Position numbers and translations under genes: made by a program
Source of the DNA: Chrysopilus asiliformis
Taxonomy: Eukaryota; Arthropoda; Insecta; Diptera; Rhagionidae
Length of the DNA: 64,000 nucleotides
Assembly (NCBI GenBank): GCA_964034945.1
Contig: OZ035960.1
Span: 104,740,933-104,804,932, forward strand
Reading direction: 5' to 3'
Shown here: piece after piece, positions 56,201 through 64,000 of the stretch
Layout: every line of letters begins with the position of its first letter
Numbering within the stretch: position 1 is the stretch's first letter
The notes under the pieces: generated by a model
The model's input: only the letters and a program-made list of their open reading frames with translations
What the model was told of the DNA's origin: nothing
Database searches by the model: none

Positions 56201-59200
56201 ATTGCCAAAGTTGAAATTTTACCGACGTTAACTCTGATTAAAAGAACGCGATTTGGTTAACTTTGACAGCAGTGATGTGCACAACAATACATTTAAAAAA
56301 ATAGAATTCTTCTTGATGTCGTATTTTTCATTTACAAGGACCACAATAAAATCCTCCATTATTCTGCACAAAACTCATTCGAAACTACGAGACGAATTGA
56401 CAGTTGATTGACAGTTGTAACCGTCTCGGTTAACTTTATCGCGTTCTTTAATTACAATTAAAGTTAACTTTCTCCAACTCAGCTCTCGAGCAGAGTTGAG
56501 AAAAGTAACTTTGACAGCTTAACTTTGGCATTTAGGAACGGCAGTAAAGTTTACTTAGCGTTAACCGTAGGCATTTAAGAACGCATTTCTGTTTACCGCG
56601 GTTAACTACGGTTAACCACGGTTAATAAAAGAACGCACCCCAGCTAATCACTGTATCGAGCCGGCAACCGTCAAATGCAGCTCTATCGCTGCAGGATTTC
56701 CCTGAAGCTAAAATTGACCGAAATTTCTCCGTTAAAGCAATTGTGGCTTTGCAGACACATTAGGGTAATTCACTCTTTATCGTAGATAGTAAAATCGTAG
56801 ATTGTAATGTAAATCTACAATGGAAAAGTACAACAAAGCGTGAGCAGCGCTTTACTAGAAGTTGTGGGTTTTGTCGTAAATTTTTGACTCTTTTATTTAT
56901 TTTTTTACCTAAATTGTTTAAAACATTTTTTAACTCTTAATTTATACTAAATCATATAAATACTTTAATTTATTTGCTTTTCCAATGTCCATTTTAGAGT
57001 TGGCACCAAGTTGACATGTCACAAAACATGTCTTAACCTCACTTTATTAGAAGTACGACAAAAACTACAATTTTACCATACCTTCGGGTGTGGTAGATTG
57101 TAGTTTTCGTCGTAAAAAAAATTTGTATGGATAACCGTCAAAAAACTACGATTTTATTCACGATTCTACGATTCTACGAGTTTACAATCAACTACGATAA
57201 AGAGTGAATAGTCCTATTATTAATTTGTGTGTCGTTCTCGTCACTTCTTACGCTTCTTGTACGCAGTTGTGAAATATAGGTCTAAATCTTTAGCCCCGAT
57301 TGCGTAAATTGCCGCATTTTTTAGTCGCAAAGAATAAATTTCATGTGCTCGTGCTTTTCGATACTATTTGGGATATTTTTTTATATTGTTTGTTTTGAAA
57401 TATTTAAAGCTGTAAAGGTAATGGAGTTTAGATTTTGTGTTTCAGACAGGAAGACACTTCTAAGAAGATATTCTAAGAAAATTTTTTAAACTCACCTAAG
57501 TACAATTCCAGCCGCAACACTTATACTCATTATAATTAATAGGAGAACGGCTGAAAAAGCGATTAATATCCAACAAATATCACCACAATGCCATAAGTCC
57601 GATGATTTCTCCAGTAGCCAATCATTATATCCTGGTAAAATCGGATGCGACGTATAAACATCGCCATCAATTTCGTTACGTTCTAATATTAAAAATGGAC
57701 GCCATGTTAAGTTTCTATCAATTCGATTTCTTTTAAAATCGAGCACAACAAAATCATAAACACCAATTGTTGATGGCGTAGACGATGAAAACATTGACCG
57801 TGCATTGCTTTTATTTTCAAAATTTGACACAATAAATTCATATAAATAAAAAAATTCAATTAATATCTCAGTTAATGTTGCATTATTTATAAAATTCTTT
57901 TGTATTCCACTAGAGTCATCACTTTGTTCACATATGTGTCTAATTTGATTAATAGAACTATTTATTATACTAGAATTATTGTTATTATTATTATTATTAA
58001 TATAATATTTTTTATCATTATTGTTGGATTTTTGAATATTATTATTACCACTATTATTATAATAGTTATTATTATTATTAACAGGTATTTTAACACATAT
58101 CTCTAATTGTTTAAAAATAATATCACACCATAATAATATTCCATCTCGATTGTCATAATCAGTAAAATTACACTTTGTTCCATTACGTAATTTGTATAAA
58201 ATCATTTCGATTGATGCAATTTGTCGGAATTCATCTGTTAGATTATTTTTATCATTGCCATCAAATTTGAATTTATTATTAAAAATATTTAAACTACTAT
58301 TGTTTTTATTGATGTTCGATTCGCTATCATATTTCCATCGTTTCGATCGTTTAAAGTTTTGTACGAGTTCGATACCCTTTTCTTTGTAGACGATATTTAA
58401 AAAATTTCGATATCTTTCCGTTAATATCGTCAATACTAATAAATTTGTTCGTAATCTCGAAGAACTATTGATGTCATTCAAGAACTGATAGAATCTATTC
58501 CGTGTATGAAACGATGATGCTACAATATCAATAACAAGAACTTTTGTCCAATTTAACGATTGCAAACTTTGTAATATTTTAAATGTATTGAAATCGATCA
58601 ATGGAGTTGTGATGATTATTGCTGAAAAGAAATTGGATAAGAAAGAGATAAAAAAGGATGTAAAAAAACAAAATTTTACTATTTTTTTTTGCATTTCTAC
58701 AATGATTTTAAACAAAGATTACTGGACTTCCAACCTTCGGGTTTGTAAATAAGATTATCATACTAATATATAAAAATGAGTTGCTGTCTGTCTGTCTGTC
58801 TGTCCGTCTGTATGTTCCTCTTTCACGTAAAAACGGCTGAACCGATTGGCTGAACCAAAGTGATTTCGAAACTTAGTTTTTGCGCTATGTTACTCTTTCG
58901 CGGGAAACTACTGAACCAATTGGCCTGAAATTTGGCATAGATGTTCGTCGGGGGTCCAGGCCCAACATAAACCCATTAAAAAGTAGCCCGACAGGTGCGT
59001 GAGTAAGGGGTGGGGGAGTAAGGGGAGGGGGAATAAGGGGAGGGGGCAAAGTGATCTGGAAACTTAGACGCGCGGCCGGAAGTCGCGGACGATTCGAGGC
59101 CGAAGGCCGACATGTGGGTGGGGTGAACCGCGAAGCTTTTTAAAATTTATTCCAATCGAAAACGGATCTGCGCAAAATTTCAAGTCTCTAGCTCAATCCG

Positions 59201-62200
59201 TGCGCCCGCAATCCGCGCCACAGACAGACGGACAGACGGACAGACGGACGGACATGCAGAAATTAATTATTTTTATCATTCTAAACACAATGGTGTAATT
59301 CATTTTTGTGTGCGATGACGGGATCTTGGCGTTACAAACGGTAAGGCAAAGTTAATATACCCTTTGGTTTCACCATACGGGTATAAAAATTTAATAAAAG
59401 TTTTTATTTAATAAAATGCACCAAAAAGGAAAAAGATAATATTCTGGTACTATGTATCAGAAATAAAACCGAGATAAATACTTATTTTATTTTTCATGTT
59501 TTTATCTCGCTTTTATTTCTGATACACAGTACTAGAAAATTATTTTTTCCTTTTTAGTGCAATTTTTTAAATAAAAGCTTTTCGATTTTTTTTTTATATT
59601 TCACCCTTTGTAGTTATTTTGTATTAGTATGACTAAAAATCCAAAATGACGTCTGTTTTTCCTCACGCTTGTTTATACTTTTTAGTCTTCGAATATATCT
59701 CCTTGATGCCTCTGAGATATTTTTACTGACTTTTCAACTGCAGAATCGGATTCAGTAATCCCAAAAACCCCCAGAGGACATTTTTTCCCGAAAATTTAAC
59801 CCTTTCGGTCCCAATGGTTTTTTTCGTGTTTCTTTAAAACATATTTTGCATCTTTGAATTAAGAATTATTCAACAAACTTTATATAAAATATTTGTTATA
59901 CCTGCTTAGTGAAAATATCCTGGGATATACAATATAATCCCACCGGGTTTCCTCGATGGAATGATACATCCCAAAACAGTTTTTTATGTAATTTTTTGGT
60001 CCTCCATTAGAATAAAATATTTGTTATTTATAAATTTTAACAGGAAAGTTTTTTAACTTTTAACTTTTAATATATTTTCAACTTTTTTTTTATAAAAAAC
60101 ACTAGATAAGTGTTAAAATTTTTTTTTGTACGAAAACACTACAGTTCAACCACTCTCGATCATGACGAAATGACAATAACTTGTTGCGTAATTCTGTCAG
60201 AGAATGGTTTTGTATTTTATTTTGCTGGATGAAGTATAAAAGCTCACTGACACACTTGAAATACGGAAATATATACATGGTTGCCCCAATAGTCCATTTC
60301 AAACTTCTTATGCGACATATAATCCCAAAGGGATCGAAAGGGTTAAGATAAAGGATAATCACGTTATCCTTTCAGGATCTACCTTATAGATTTCTTAATG
60401 CCAGAATCGGATTTAGCGACCCCAAAGAACCCCCAGAATACATTTTTTCCGGAAAATTTGAGGAAAGATATAATCAAGTTATCCTTACAGGACCTTCTAT
60501 TATTCTTATAAGGACGAATTAGTGAAAATATTGTATTGTCATCAAATTTCAAGTCAATCGGATGAGTGAAAGTGGATTTAAATTAGATTGCAAGATTTGA
60601 CCCCGACAGACAAACAGACAGTCAAACAGATAAACATACATACAGATACGAAGGCAAGCTAAATAAAAGCTTTTAAAAAAGCATTTTAATGAGTGCAATT
60701 TAACTAATAGGAATTTTGGCTTAAAAAATGTCAATTTCCAAAAAAAACCATACCCTAGTAGCATTTTTGGTACAGGGCGCGTATCTGCTACTAGAAGTGG
60801 ATCTTATTTAGTGACAGATACCAAAAATTCTAGTAGGACAAAAAAATACTTCTCCCCTCAATATTTTGCAAAAAAAGGAGTTTTTTTTGTTTGAAATTTG
60901 AAAACATCGGCCTAAAAAAAAATCACCAAAAACAATGCAAACTGATTTCTAAGTGAAGATATAATCCTCAAAGCCGATTTTCATGAAATAATAGTGCAAT
61001 AGTTAATGCTATAAATTCACTACTGTGACCGCTGCAGTTCTTAATTTTTCGAAAAAAATTTCGTTCAGTGTAGTCCAAAATGTTCCGTAAATTTTTTAGA
61101 TTTGTTTAAAGCAGGGGTGTGGAGTCGAAATCGGAGTTGGTCTTTAAAATCGGAGTCGGAGTTGGAACTTTTTATACCCGTATGGTGAAACCAAAGGGTA
61201 TATTAACTTTGCCTTACCGTTTGTAACGCCAAGATTCCGTCATCACACACAAAAATGAATTACACCAGTGTGTTTAGAATGATAAAAATAATTAATTTTT
61301 GCATGTCCGTTCGTTCGTCTGTCCGTCCGTCCGTCCGTCCGTCCGTCCGTCTGTCAGTCTGTCCGTCTGTGGCGCGGATTGCGGGCGCACGGATTGAACT
61401 ACAGACTTGAAGTTATGCGCAGATTCGTTTTCCGTAAAATGCGAGGCTATGTTCGTTAATGGGCAAAAATGGACCATTAGGGGGGGGGGGGGGTACCCCC
61501 CATACATTAAAATCCGATTGGAATAAATTTTAAAAAATCTTTTTGAAAAGTTTGACTTCAAAGTGGAATTTTGATACAACTGTTTGCCATCCACTTAAAT
61601 CACCATACGGATTTTCAATGATTGCCAGATTGGCAATTATAGCTTTTGTTATGTTTTAGAAACACTCCGTAGCTCAGCAAAAAACTGCGTATATTACTTT
61701 ACGTAAAAACCGGCACAACACTGCCGGAGAGGAGTAGGTATTTTAGTGCGAATTTCCTATGATTTTCTTAGACCACTTGTTTCAGTGCGAATTTCCCGTG
61801 ATTTTGTTAGACATTAGCGACTGACTCGAACTACGTTTAGACAGCGTAATTTACTATCAGTTCTACGTAATTTGAATGACGTAGTACCGAAATAGACATC
61901 GTGATACGCAATACTAGTACTACTTTATTTAATTTTTTTAAAGCAAAATATGTTGTTACACCACAGTTTGTTCGTCGAAAATTCCCACGCAAACAATGCT
62001 TTTTATAGGTAATGCGTTATTGCTTACTTGAAAGTAAAAAAAAAATATTGAAATAAATCTTTGTTTACCTTTTCCAACTTTATCTTCCATATGATAATCG
62101 TCTATTTGTTTCAGTCCTATATGTAGTCTGAATGGGATGTGCAGATTTGTCGCCATAGCAATTGTTAGTCCTGAATTAACATCTGAAAACAACAAAATAA

Positions 62201-62352
62201 TATAAAATTGTTTGTTACTAGAAGCTATTTGAGTATAATTTCGTTATCTCACCTGAGACAAGCACAGTAACTTCAGTCCAATTTAATTTCTTAGCGACGC
62301 TTTTTACTGCAAATGATATGGTTTCATATGAGGGCAAAAAACCCTCAGATTT
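46354..62352 (-). CDS. Gyc76C: receptor guanylyl cyclase, Gyc76C type (5' end missing)
   Basis: Type I membrane protein that makes cGMP from GTP on extracellular signalling. Eleven exons are visible in gene order: 62352-62253, 62182-62069, 58621-57496, 51375-51285, 51055-50725, 50666-50081, 49997-49821, 48758-48566, 48147-47883, 47559-47382, 47233-46354. All junctions are GT...AG, phases agree, and the total is 4041 bases = 1346 residues plus TAG. Order: ANF-receptor-like ectodomain (1-420), one membrane helix (about 422-446), kinase-homology domain (about 500-775), dimerisation helix (785-845), cyclase domain (858-1045) and a 290-residue tail. ETIGDAYMV and [14 protein letters not shown] fit GTP rather than ATP use. 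[20 protein letters not shown] and the tail start [15 protein letters not shown] are what I recognise from Gyc76C rather than Gyc32E. The signal peptide and roughly 150-200 N-terminal residues are not in view. Confidence 0.88.
47382..47559 (-). CDS. Gyc76C: Gyc76C exon (end of cyclase domain)
   Basis: Acceptor TAACTTTTTAG, donor GATTGG|GTAATA, 178 bases. Encodes [36 protein letters not shown] and [19 protein letters not shown], the standard end of a cyclase domain. Confidence 0.92.
47883..48147 (-). CDS. Gyc76C: Gyc76C exon (cyclase domain, catalytic core)
   Basis: Acceptor GTACTCTACAG, donor ACAG|GTAAGT, 265 bases. Encodes [16 protein letters not shown] (second metal Asp and the guanine-selective Glu), [16 protein letters not shown] and [18 protein letters not shown] (guanine-selective Cys, catalytic Asn and Arg). 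Confidence 0.94.
48566..48758 (-). CDS. Gyc76C: Gyc76C exon (cyclase domain, first part)
   Basis: Acceptor TTTTTTTTTAG, donor TATAAG|GTAAGG, 193 bases. Encodes [20 protein letters not shown] and [20 protein letters not shown]. The Asp of FSDIVGFT is one of the metal-binding residues of class III cyclases. Confidence 0.93.
48860..49560 (-). repeat. Diverged family T relative in a Gyc76C intron
   Basis: Shares TAGTATACCGTTTGTAACGT, AACTACACCGGG, a GTCTGTCT array (48970-49040) and GAGACTTGAAATTGTG with family T, followed by ATACATCAAAATCC blocks seen in T copies. Similar diverged pieces occur at 4790-4960, 28870-29310 and 54300-54920. Confidence 0.6.
49592..49705. mobile_element. Short copy of the TTCTGATAG inverted-repeat family, Gyc76C intron
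   Basis: 114-bp element with TTCTGATAGGCGTGTCGTTT and its imperfect inverse ending CTATCAGAA. It lies in the intron between the dimerisation and first cyclase exons. Confidence 0.7.
49821..49997 (-). CDS. Gyc76C: Gyc76C exon (dimerisation helix)
   Basis: Acceptor TTCTGTTTTAG, donor CCCAG|GTAAAG, 177 bases. Encodes [20 protein letters not shown] then an amphipathic helix, [27 protein letters not shown]: the linker that pairs two cyclase domains. Confidence 0.92.
50081..50666 (-). CDS. Gyc76C: Gyc76C exon (kinase-homology domain, C-lobe)
   Basis: Acceptor TCCTTTCTTAG, donor AATTC|GTATGT, 586 bases. Motifs: [39 protein letters not shown] (pseudokinase loop without the catalytic HRD Asp), [14 protein letters not shown] and [19 protein letters not shown]. 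The lack of a catalytic Asp is normal for receptor guanylyl cyclases. Confidence 0.93.
50725..51055 (-). CDS. Gyc76C: Gyc76C exon (kinase-homology domain, N-lobe)
   Basis: Acceptor AAATCCTAG, donor TTATTG|GTAAGG, 331 bases. Contains [31 protein letters not shown], and the N-lobe strand [19 protein letters not shown] followed by [17 protein letters not shown]. As in other receptor cyclases this is a pseudokinase fold. Confidence 0.9.
51094..51239. mobile_element. Small inverted-repeat element filling a Gyc76C intron
   Basis: Ends ATGGCGGGTGTCGTG and GTTTAACCCGCCAT; it occupies most of the 229-base intron 51056-51284. Confidence 0.6.
51285..51375 (-). CDS. Gyc76C: Gyc76C exon (juxtamembrane)
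   Basis: Acceptor TTTTCCTTATAG, donor AGACGG|GTAAGG, 91 bases. Encodes [20 protein letters not shown], the basic cytoplasmic segment directly after the membrane helix. The intron before it (51376-57495) is about 6.1 kb and is made largely of repeats. Confidence 0.85.
52330..52875 (+). repeat. Family P copy with foldback, in a Gyc76C intron
   Basis: Foldback arms TTGGGCACTGTGTATCAGAA and TTCTAATACAGAATGCTCAA, then CAGGACCTTCCTTTATCCTT, CCCAGATGAGATTTTTTCC, and the family end CGAAGGCAAGCTAAATAAAA. Confidence 0.7.
54300..54920 (+). repeat. Diverged family T relative with GGAAGGAG array
   Basis: Carries CAATTGAATTTTGAAATATGG, GTTTTCGAGAAAATAG and CTTGACATTTACAAGAAACG. An 8-bp tandem array (GGGAAGGA, about 15 copies, 54497-54621) has expanded within it. 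Located in the large Gyc76C intron. Confidence 0.6.
54497..54621 (+). repeat. 8-bp tandem array GGGAAGGA
   Basis: About 15 nearly perfect copies; purine-only strand, so triplex or polymerase-slippage prone. Confidence 0.95.
55863..56112. mobile_element. piggyBac-like MITE, family 2 (TTAA, CYCTTYCAGAC)
   Basis: TTAA at 55863-55866 and 56109-56112, inner ends CTCTTCAGACC and GTCTGAAAGGG. It interrupts repeat J copy 2 at a site that is empty in copy 1 (CTTCTTCAAAGTCAAACTGA near 9880). An internal GTTTGTACACATTA-type block is repeated. Confidence 0.85.
56139..56641. mobile_element. Inverted-repeat MITE with GGGGTGCGTTC ends
   Basis: 503 bp, termini GGGGTGCGTTCCTTTATT and AATAAAAGAACGCACCCC. Internal GTTAAC-rich subrepeats (CGGTTAACTACGGTTAACC). 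Absent from the matching place in repeat J copy 1 (CCACAGCTAATCACTG near 9910). No clear target duplication. Confidence 0.8.
56765..57214. mobile_element. Inverted-repeat MITE, ATTCACTCTTTATCGTAG type
   Basis: Ends AGGGTAATTCACTCTTTATC and GATAAAGAGTGAATAGTCCT are imperfect inverted repeats. Comparison with the empty site CACATTATTAATTTGTG near 10048 gives a 3-bp duplication (ATT or TTA, which cannot be told apart), compatible with PIF/Harbinger. Confidence 0.8.
57496..58621 (-). CDS. Gyc76C: Gyc76C exon: ectodomain with Asn-rich insert, transmembrane helix
   Basis: Acceptor TTTCTTTTCAG, donor CTTAG|GTGAGT, 1126 bases. Starts [20 protein letters not shown]. In the middle lies a stretch of about 50 residues that is mostly Asn with Ser, Tyr and Lys, an AAT/AAC-rich expansion in an extracellular domain. 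Paired cysteines ([28 protein letters not shown]) flank it. The exon ends with the hydrophobic helix [20 protein letters not shown]. It is unusually AT-rich. Confidence 0.85.
58741..59150 (+). mobile_element. Helitron-like fragment in a Gyc76C intron
   Basis: GTCTGTCT array at 58786-58808, then AACGGCTGAACCGATTGG and ACTGAACCAATTGGCCTGA, CAGGTGCGTGAGTAAGGGGT and GAGGCCGAAGGCCGAC. Joined at its end to family T copy T4. Confidence 0.45.
59160..59390 (+). repeat. Family T copy T4, 5' truncated, in a Gyc76C intron
   Basis: Begins at AAAACGGATCTGCGCAAAAT directly after a Helitron-like fragment; array at 59219-59256, end CATACGGGTATAAAA. Confidence 0.8.
59400..60690 (+). repeat. Family P copy with foldback, split by a TTAA element
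   Basis: Foldback arms GTACTATGTATCAGAAATAA and TTATTTCTGATACACAGTAC, then ATATCTCCTTGATGCCTCTG, then a TTAA-flanked insertion (59796-60346), then GATAAAGGATAATCACGTTA and the family end CGAAGGCAAGCTAAATAAAA. Confidence 0.72.
59796..60346. mobile_element. piggyBac-like MITE, family 3 (TTAA, CCCTTTCGRTCCC)
   Basis: TTAA at 59796-59799 and 60343-60346, with inner termini CCCTTTCGGTCCC and GGGATCGAAAGGG (inverted). The host sequence on the two sides is collinear with the uninterrupted P copy near 40756-40790. TTAA duplication plus a CCCTTT start is typical of the piggyBac superfamily. No transposase frame inside. Confidence 0.82.
61172..61660 (-). repeat. Family T copy T5, in a Gyc76C intron
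   Basis: Begins on + with TTTATACCCGTATGGTGAAA, array at 61309-61372, GGGGGGGGGGGGGTACCCCC at 61482-61500, ending near TTATAGCTTTTGTTATGTTT. Confidence 0.82.
62069..62182 (-). CDS. Gyc76C: Gyc76C exon (ectodomain)
   Basis: Acceptor TTGTTTTCAG, donor AAAAG|GTAAAC, 114 bases, phase 1 at both ends, separated from the previous exon by a 70-base intron. Encodes [20 protein letters not shown] and then [18 protein letters not shown]. Confidence 0.82.
62253..62352 (-). CDS. Gyc76C: Gyc76C exon (ectodomain, most 5' exon seen)
   Basis: Acceptor TTTTCCATAG, donor CTCAG|GTGAGA, 100 bases. Encodes a piece with [19 protein letters not shown], the typical ANF-receptor turn before a strand (TEVTVLVS). The frame is closed upstream by TAG, so a further 5' exon must exist; none was recognised between here and 64000. 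Confidence 0.82.
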
Positions 62353-62511
62353 CTATGGAAAATTGAATGGAAAATTAAATAGAATTTTGGTTGAAAACGA
62401 AATTTTAGGATCTATAATGTTACTCAAACAGGGTAAAAGGATGGTAAGCAATTGGAGGTTTTTTTGCGGGAAAACTAATAACGGCCAGAAAAACTTTTGG
62501 TACAAACCAGA

Positions 62512-63838
62512 GATGGGAAATAAAAAATATCGTAACGTTATACATTTCGCTACGTAACGAAATTCAAATTTTGTTTCGTTACGTTATTTCGTTTTGTAAC
62601 GATAAAACATTTCATTTCGTTACGCTATAACGTTTTTATTTTGTTGCACATTGGACTGTATGCATAAAAACAAGCATATGCTTATACTCCACTATTTTGG
62701 ACCAAATTTTCAAGTTTTCATGAATAAAAGTGGACAAATATGCTTGTTTAAGGTTTGGTATTGAACAACTGCTTCCGTAGTACAACAATTGTTCACATTT
62801 GTTCACTAAAATTGGAGAATTTGCACCAAAATAGTGAAGTATAAGCATATGCTCATTTTTATGCATACCATTGTATTGAAACCGAAAATTTAAAAAAAAA
62901 ATGCACAATAATAAAAAATAGTTTATTTATGACAAAGTAATTCAGTTCAGTTCCATAAAAATGAAAATAAATTCCATGAAAATAAGAAAACACAACAAAA
63001 ATTAATTTTAGTTTTACAAGAAAATACAAACTAAAACAAAGAAACCAAAATATTTTTTTGTATTGCAAAAGATATTGAATTTTATGGTATTTTCACGACG
63101 TTCATTCTGAATCGGACTTTGATTCGGCGAGATTAACTCTGCTTCGATGCCAAAAAGTTGCATAAAATATTACCTTTTTCATATCTTTAGCACTCAAAAA
63201 GGTAATAAAGCTGCTCCAAATCAACTTTTCGACAAATCAACTTTTTGACAAATCATCTCTGTCCTATAGCAGGCAGACGGAGTTATCCATTGCATGACAT
63301 TATATCATCGAAATACCTGTCTAAGGTCAACCCGTGCAACTTCTTATGTCCACCTTTAATATTTGCAGGTTTAATTTTTGAATTTCTCCCGCCACAGGTT
63401 GACAAGTTTTTACTTTACCTAACGCAGGTGAACGCAAGCCTATCATAGGCTAAATTTTCCTGCAGCAAGCCAATTACGTTGTACGCAATTCGACGACTTT
63501 TACTCCATTTTTCTGAGTGAGGAGTAGAGCGAATCTGGCCAAAACAAAGCCCGATTCAGGGTCAAAATGGGATTAAAAATATTACTACAATGTTTTTATT
63601 GATGTTTTATGCAGGTGGCAGTTCTGTGGGGTTATACTTGATGAAATTTTCACAAAAAAAAAATAATACAAAATAAAAAAAGGCAAATAAATAAATAACG
63701 AAAACCCGAAATATTGTTTCTCGGTTTTCGCTACGTTTTTCGTTATTGCAACGGAATGAAAATTCTATAATGTTATAACGTAATTTTCAAGCAAAGGCGG
63801 TAAAATTATTTCGTTACGTTACGATAACGTTTCCCATC
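62512..63838. mobile_element. Long inverted-repeat element with ATCGTAACG motifs
   Basis: Ends GATGGGAAA and TTTCCCATC, with nearby TATCGTAACGTTA and ACGTTACGATAACGT. Contains many CGTTACG motifs on both sides and a nested 211-bp MITE. No transposase seen. Lies upstream of the most 5' Gyc76C exon in view. Confidence 0.6.
62658..62868. mobile_element. 211-bp MITE with about 42-bp inverted repeats
   Basis: GTATGCATAAAAACAAGCAT and ATGCTCATTTTTATGCATAC are the outer ends; pairing continues through TATACTCCACTATTTTGG and its inverse. Confidence 0.85.
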
Positions 63839-63897
63839 CATGGTTCAAAGATACATTCGTTACCGGAAACAAAATATTTTTTTACATCAACTATAAA

Positions 63898-64000
63898 TGA
63901 GGCGTTAAAAGCTAGAGTGGACCAAGCCACATAATCGAGTTTTTGAAGCTTTTCCACTTTTGTACTATTATTGACTGTAAATTTTTGGGAAAAAAACATT
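63898..64000 (+). mobile_element. MITE A, copy 4, cut by the window end
   Basis: Begins TGAGGCGTTAAAAGCTAGAG and runs to the window edge. It shows the sequence of the mariner target site before insertion (TTTTGTACTATTATTGACTG). Confidence 0.85.

Larger units (their letters stand above)
55175..57320 (+). repeat. Repeat J, copy 2, expanded by three nested MITEs
   Basis: Collinear with 9470-10195 but with insertions at 55863-56112, 56139-56641 and 56765-57214, plus about 300 extra bases after 55230 not found in copy 1. Lies in the large Gyc76C intron, ending 175 bases before an exon. Confidence 0.8.

Noticed and set aside
7820..61372. GACA/GACG spacing as a CRISPR-like array
   Set aside because: Repeats are contiguous without unique spacers and sit in dispersed eukaryotic elements.
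62318..62557. + strand 79-codon frame beginning in the Gyc76C exon
   Set aside because: It is antisense to a recognised receptor cyclase exon with matching splice sites.

Overview
This window looks like insect nuclear DNA, most likely dipteran. It is AT-rich, genes are split by introns that are often only about 60-70 bases long (GT...AG), and the three host genes resemble Drosophila proteins most closely. Species cannot be named from the sequence. Three genes are well supported. (1) pannier (pnr, + strand, coding exons 32857-38407), a two-finger GATA transcription factor. (2) An NR2E-class orphan nuclear receptor resembling Hr83 (+ strand, 42721-43666), preceded by a TATA box plus initiator pair. 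(3) A receptor guanylyl cyclase of the Gyc76C type (- strand, at least eleven exons between 62352 and 46354), whose 5' end is not seen. All splice junctions given were read by eye, and the phases close exactly over each gene.

The other roughly 80 percent of the window is a transposon graveyard. 1-32 kb: gene-free and packed with short inverted-repeat elements, Helitron-like fragments, a 5'-truncated LINE (12794-14563) inserted with a 12-bp target duplication into an older repeat that also carries an 850-bp array of an 8-bp unit, and a deep nest at 24.2-26.6 kb. 32-39 kb: pnr, whose introns hold a piggyBac-like MITE, a hexanucleotide array framed by MITE ends, and another long inverted-repeat element. 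39-46 kb: a repeat-rich spacer around Hr83, including the C-terminal piece of a second LINE. 46-62 kb: Gyc76C, with two large introns (51376-57495 and 58622-62068) full of repeats. 62-64 kb: further inverted-repeat elements.

Because several repeat families occur both interrupted and uninterrupted inside the window, many insertions can be proved by comparing occupied and empty sites: a Tc1/mariner copy with a TA duplication, TTAA elements (piggyBac-like), a hAT-like MITE with an 8-bp duplication, and several layers of nesting. Tandem arrays (GACA/GACG, CTAACAGA, CGTAAT) sit at fixed positions inside dispersed elements rather than at random.

The three genes need not act together. pnr is a developmental GATA factor, Hr83 an orphan receptor, and Gyc76C a membrane cGMP-producing receptor; all that is seen is that they lie within 30 kb. 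No bacterial-style system, CRISPR array or tRNA/rRNA gene was seen. The best leads are a frame-preserving cassette exon between the two pnr zinc fingers, a coding-like island fused to a repeat at 30.2-30.36 kb, a clean 80-nt hairpin 1.4 kb upstream of pnr, and the sequence-proven transposon nests.
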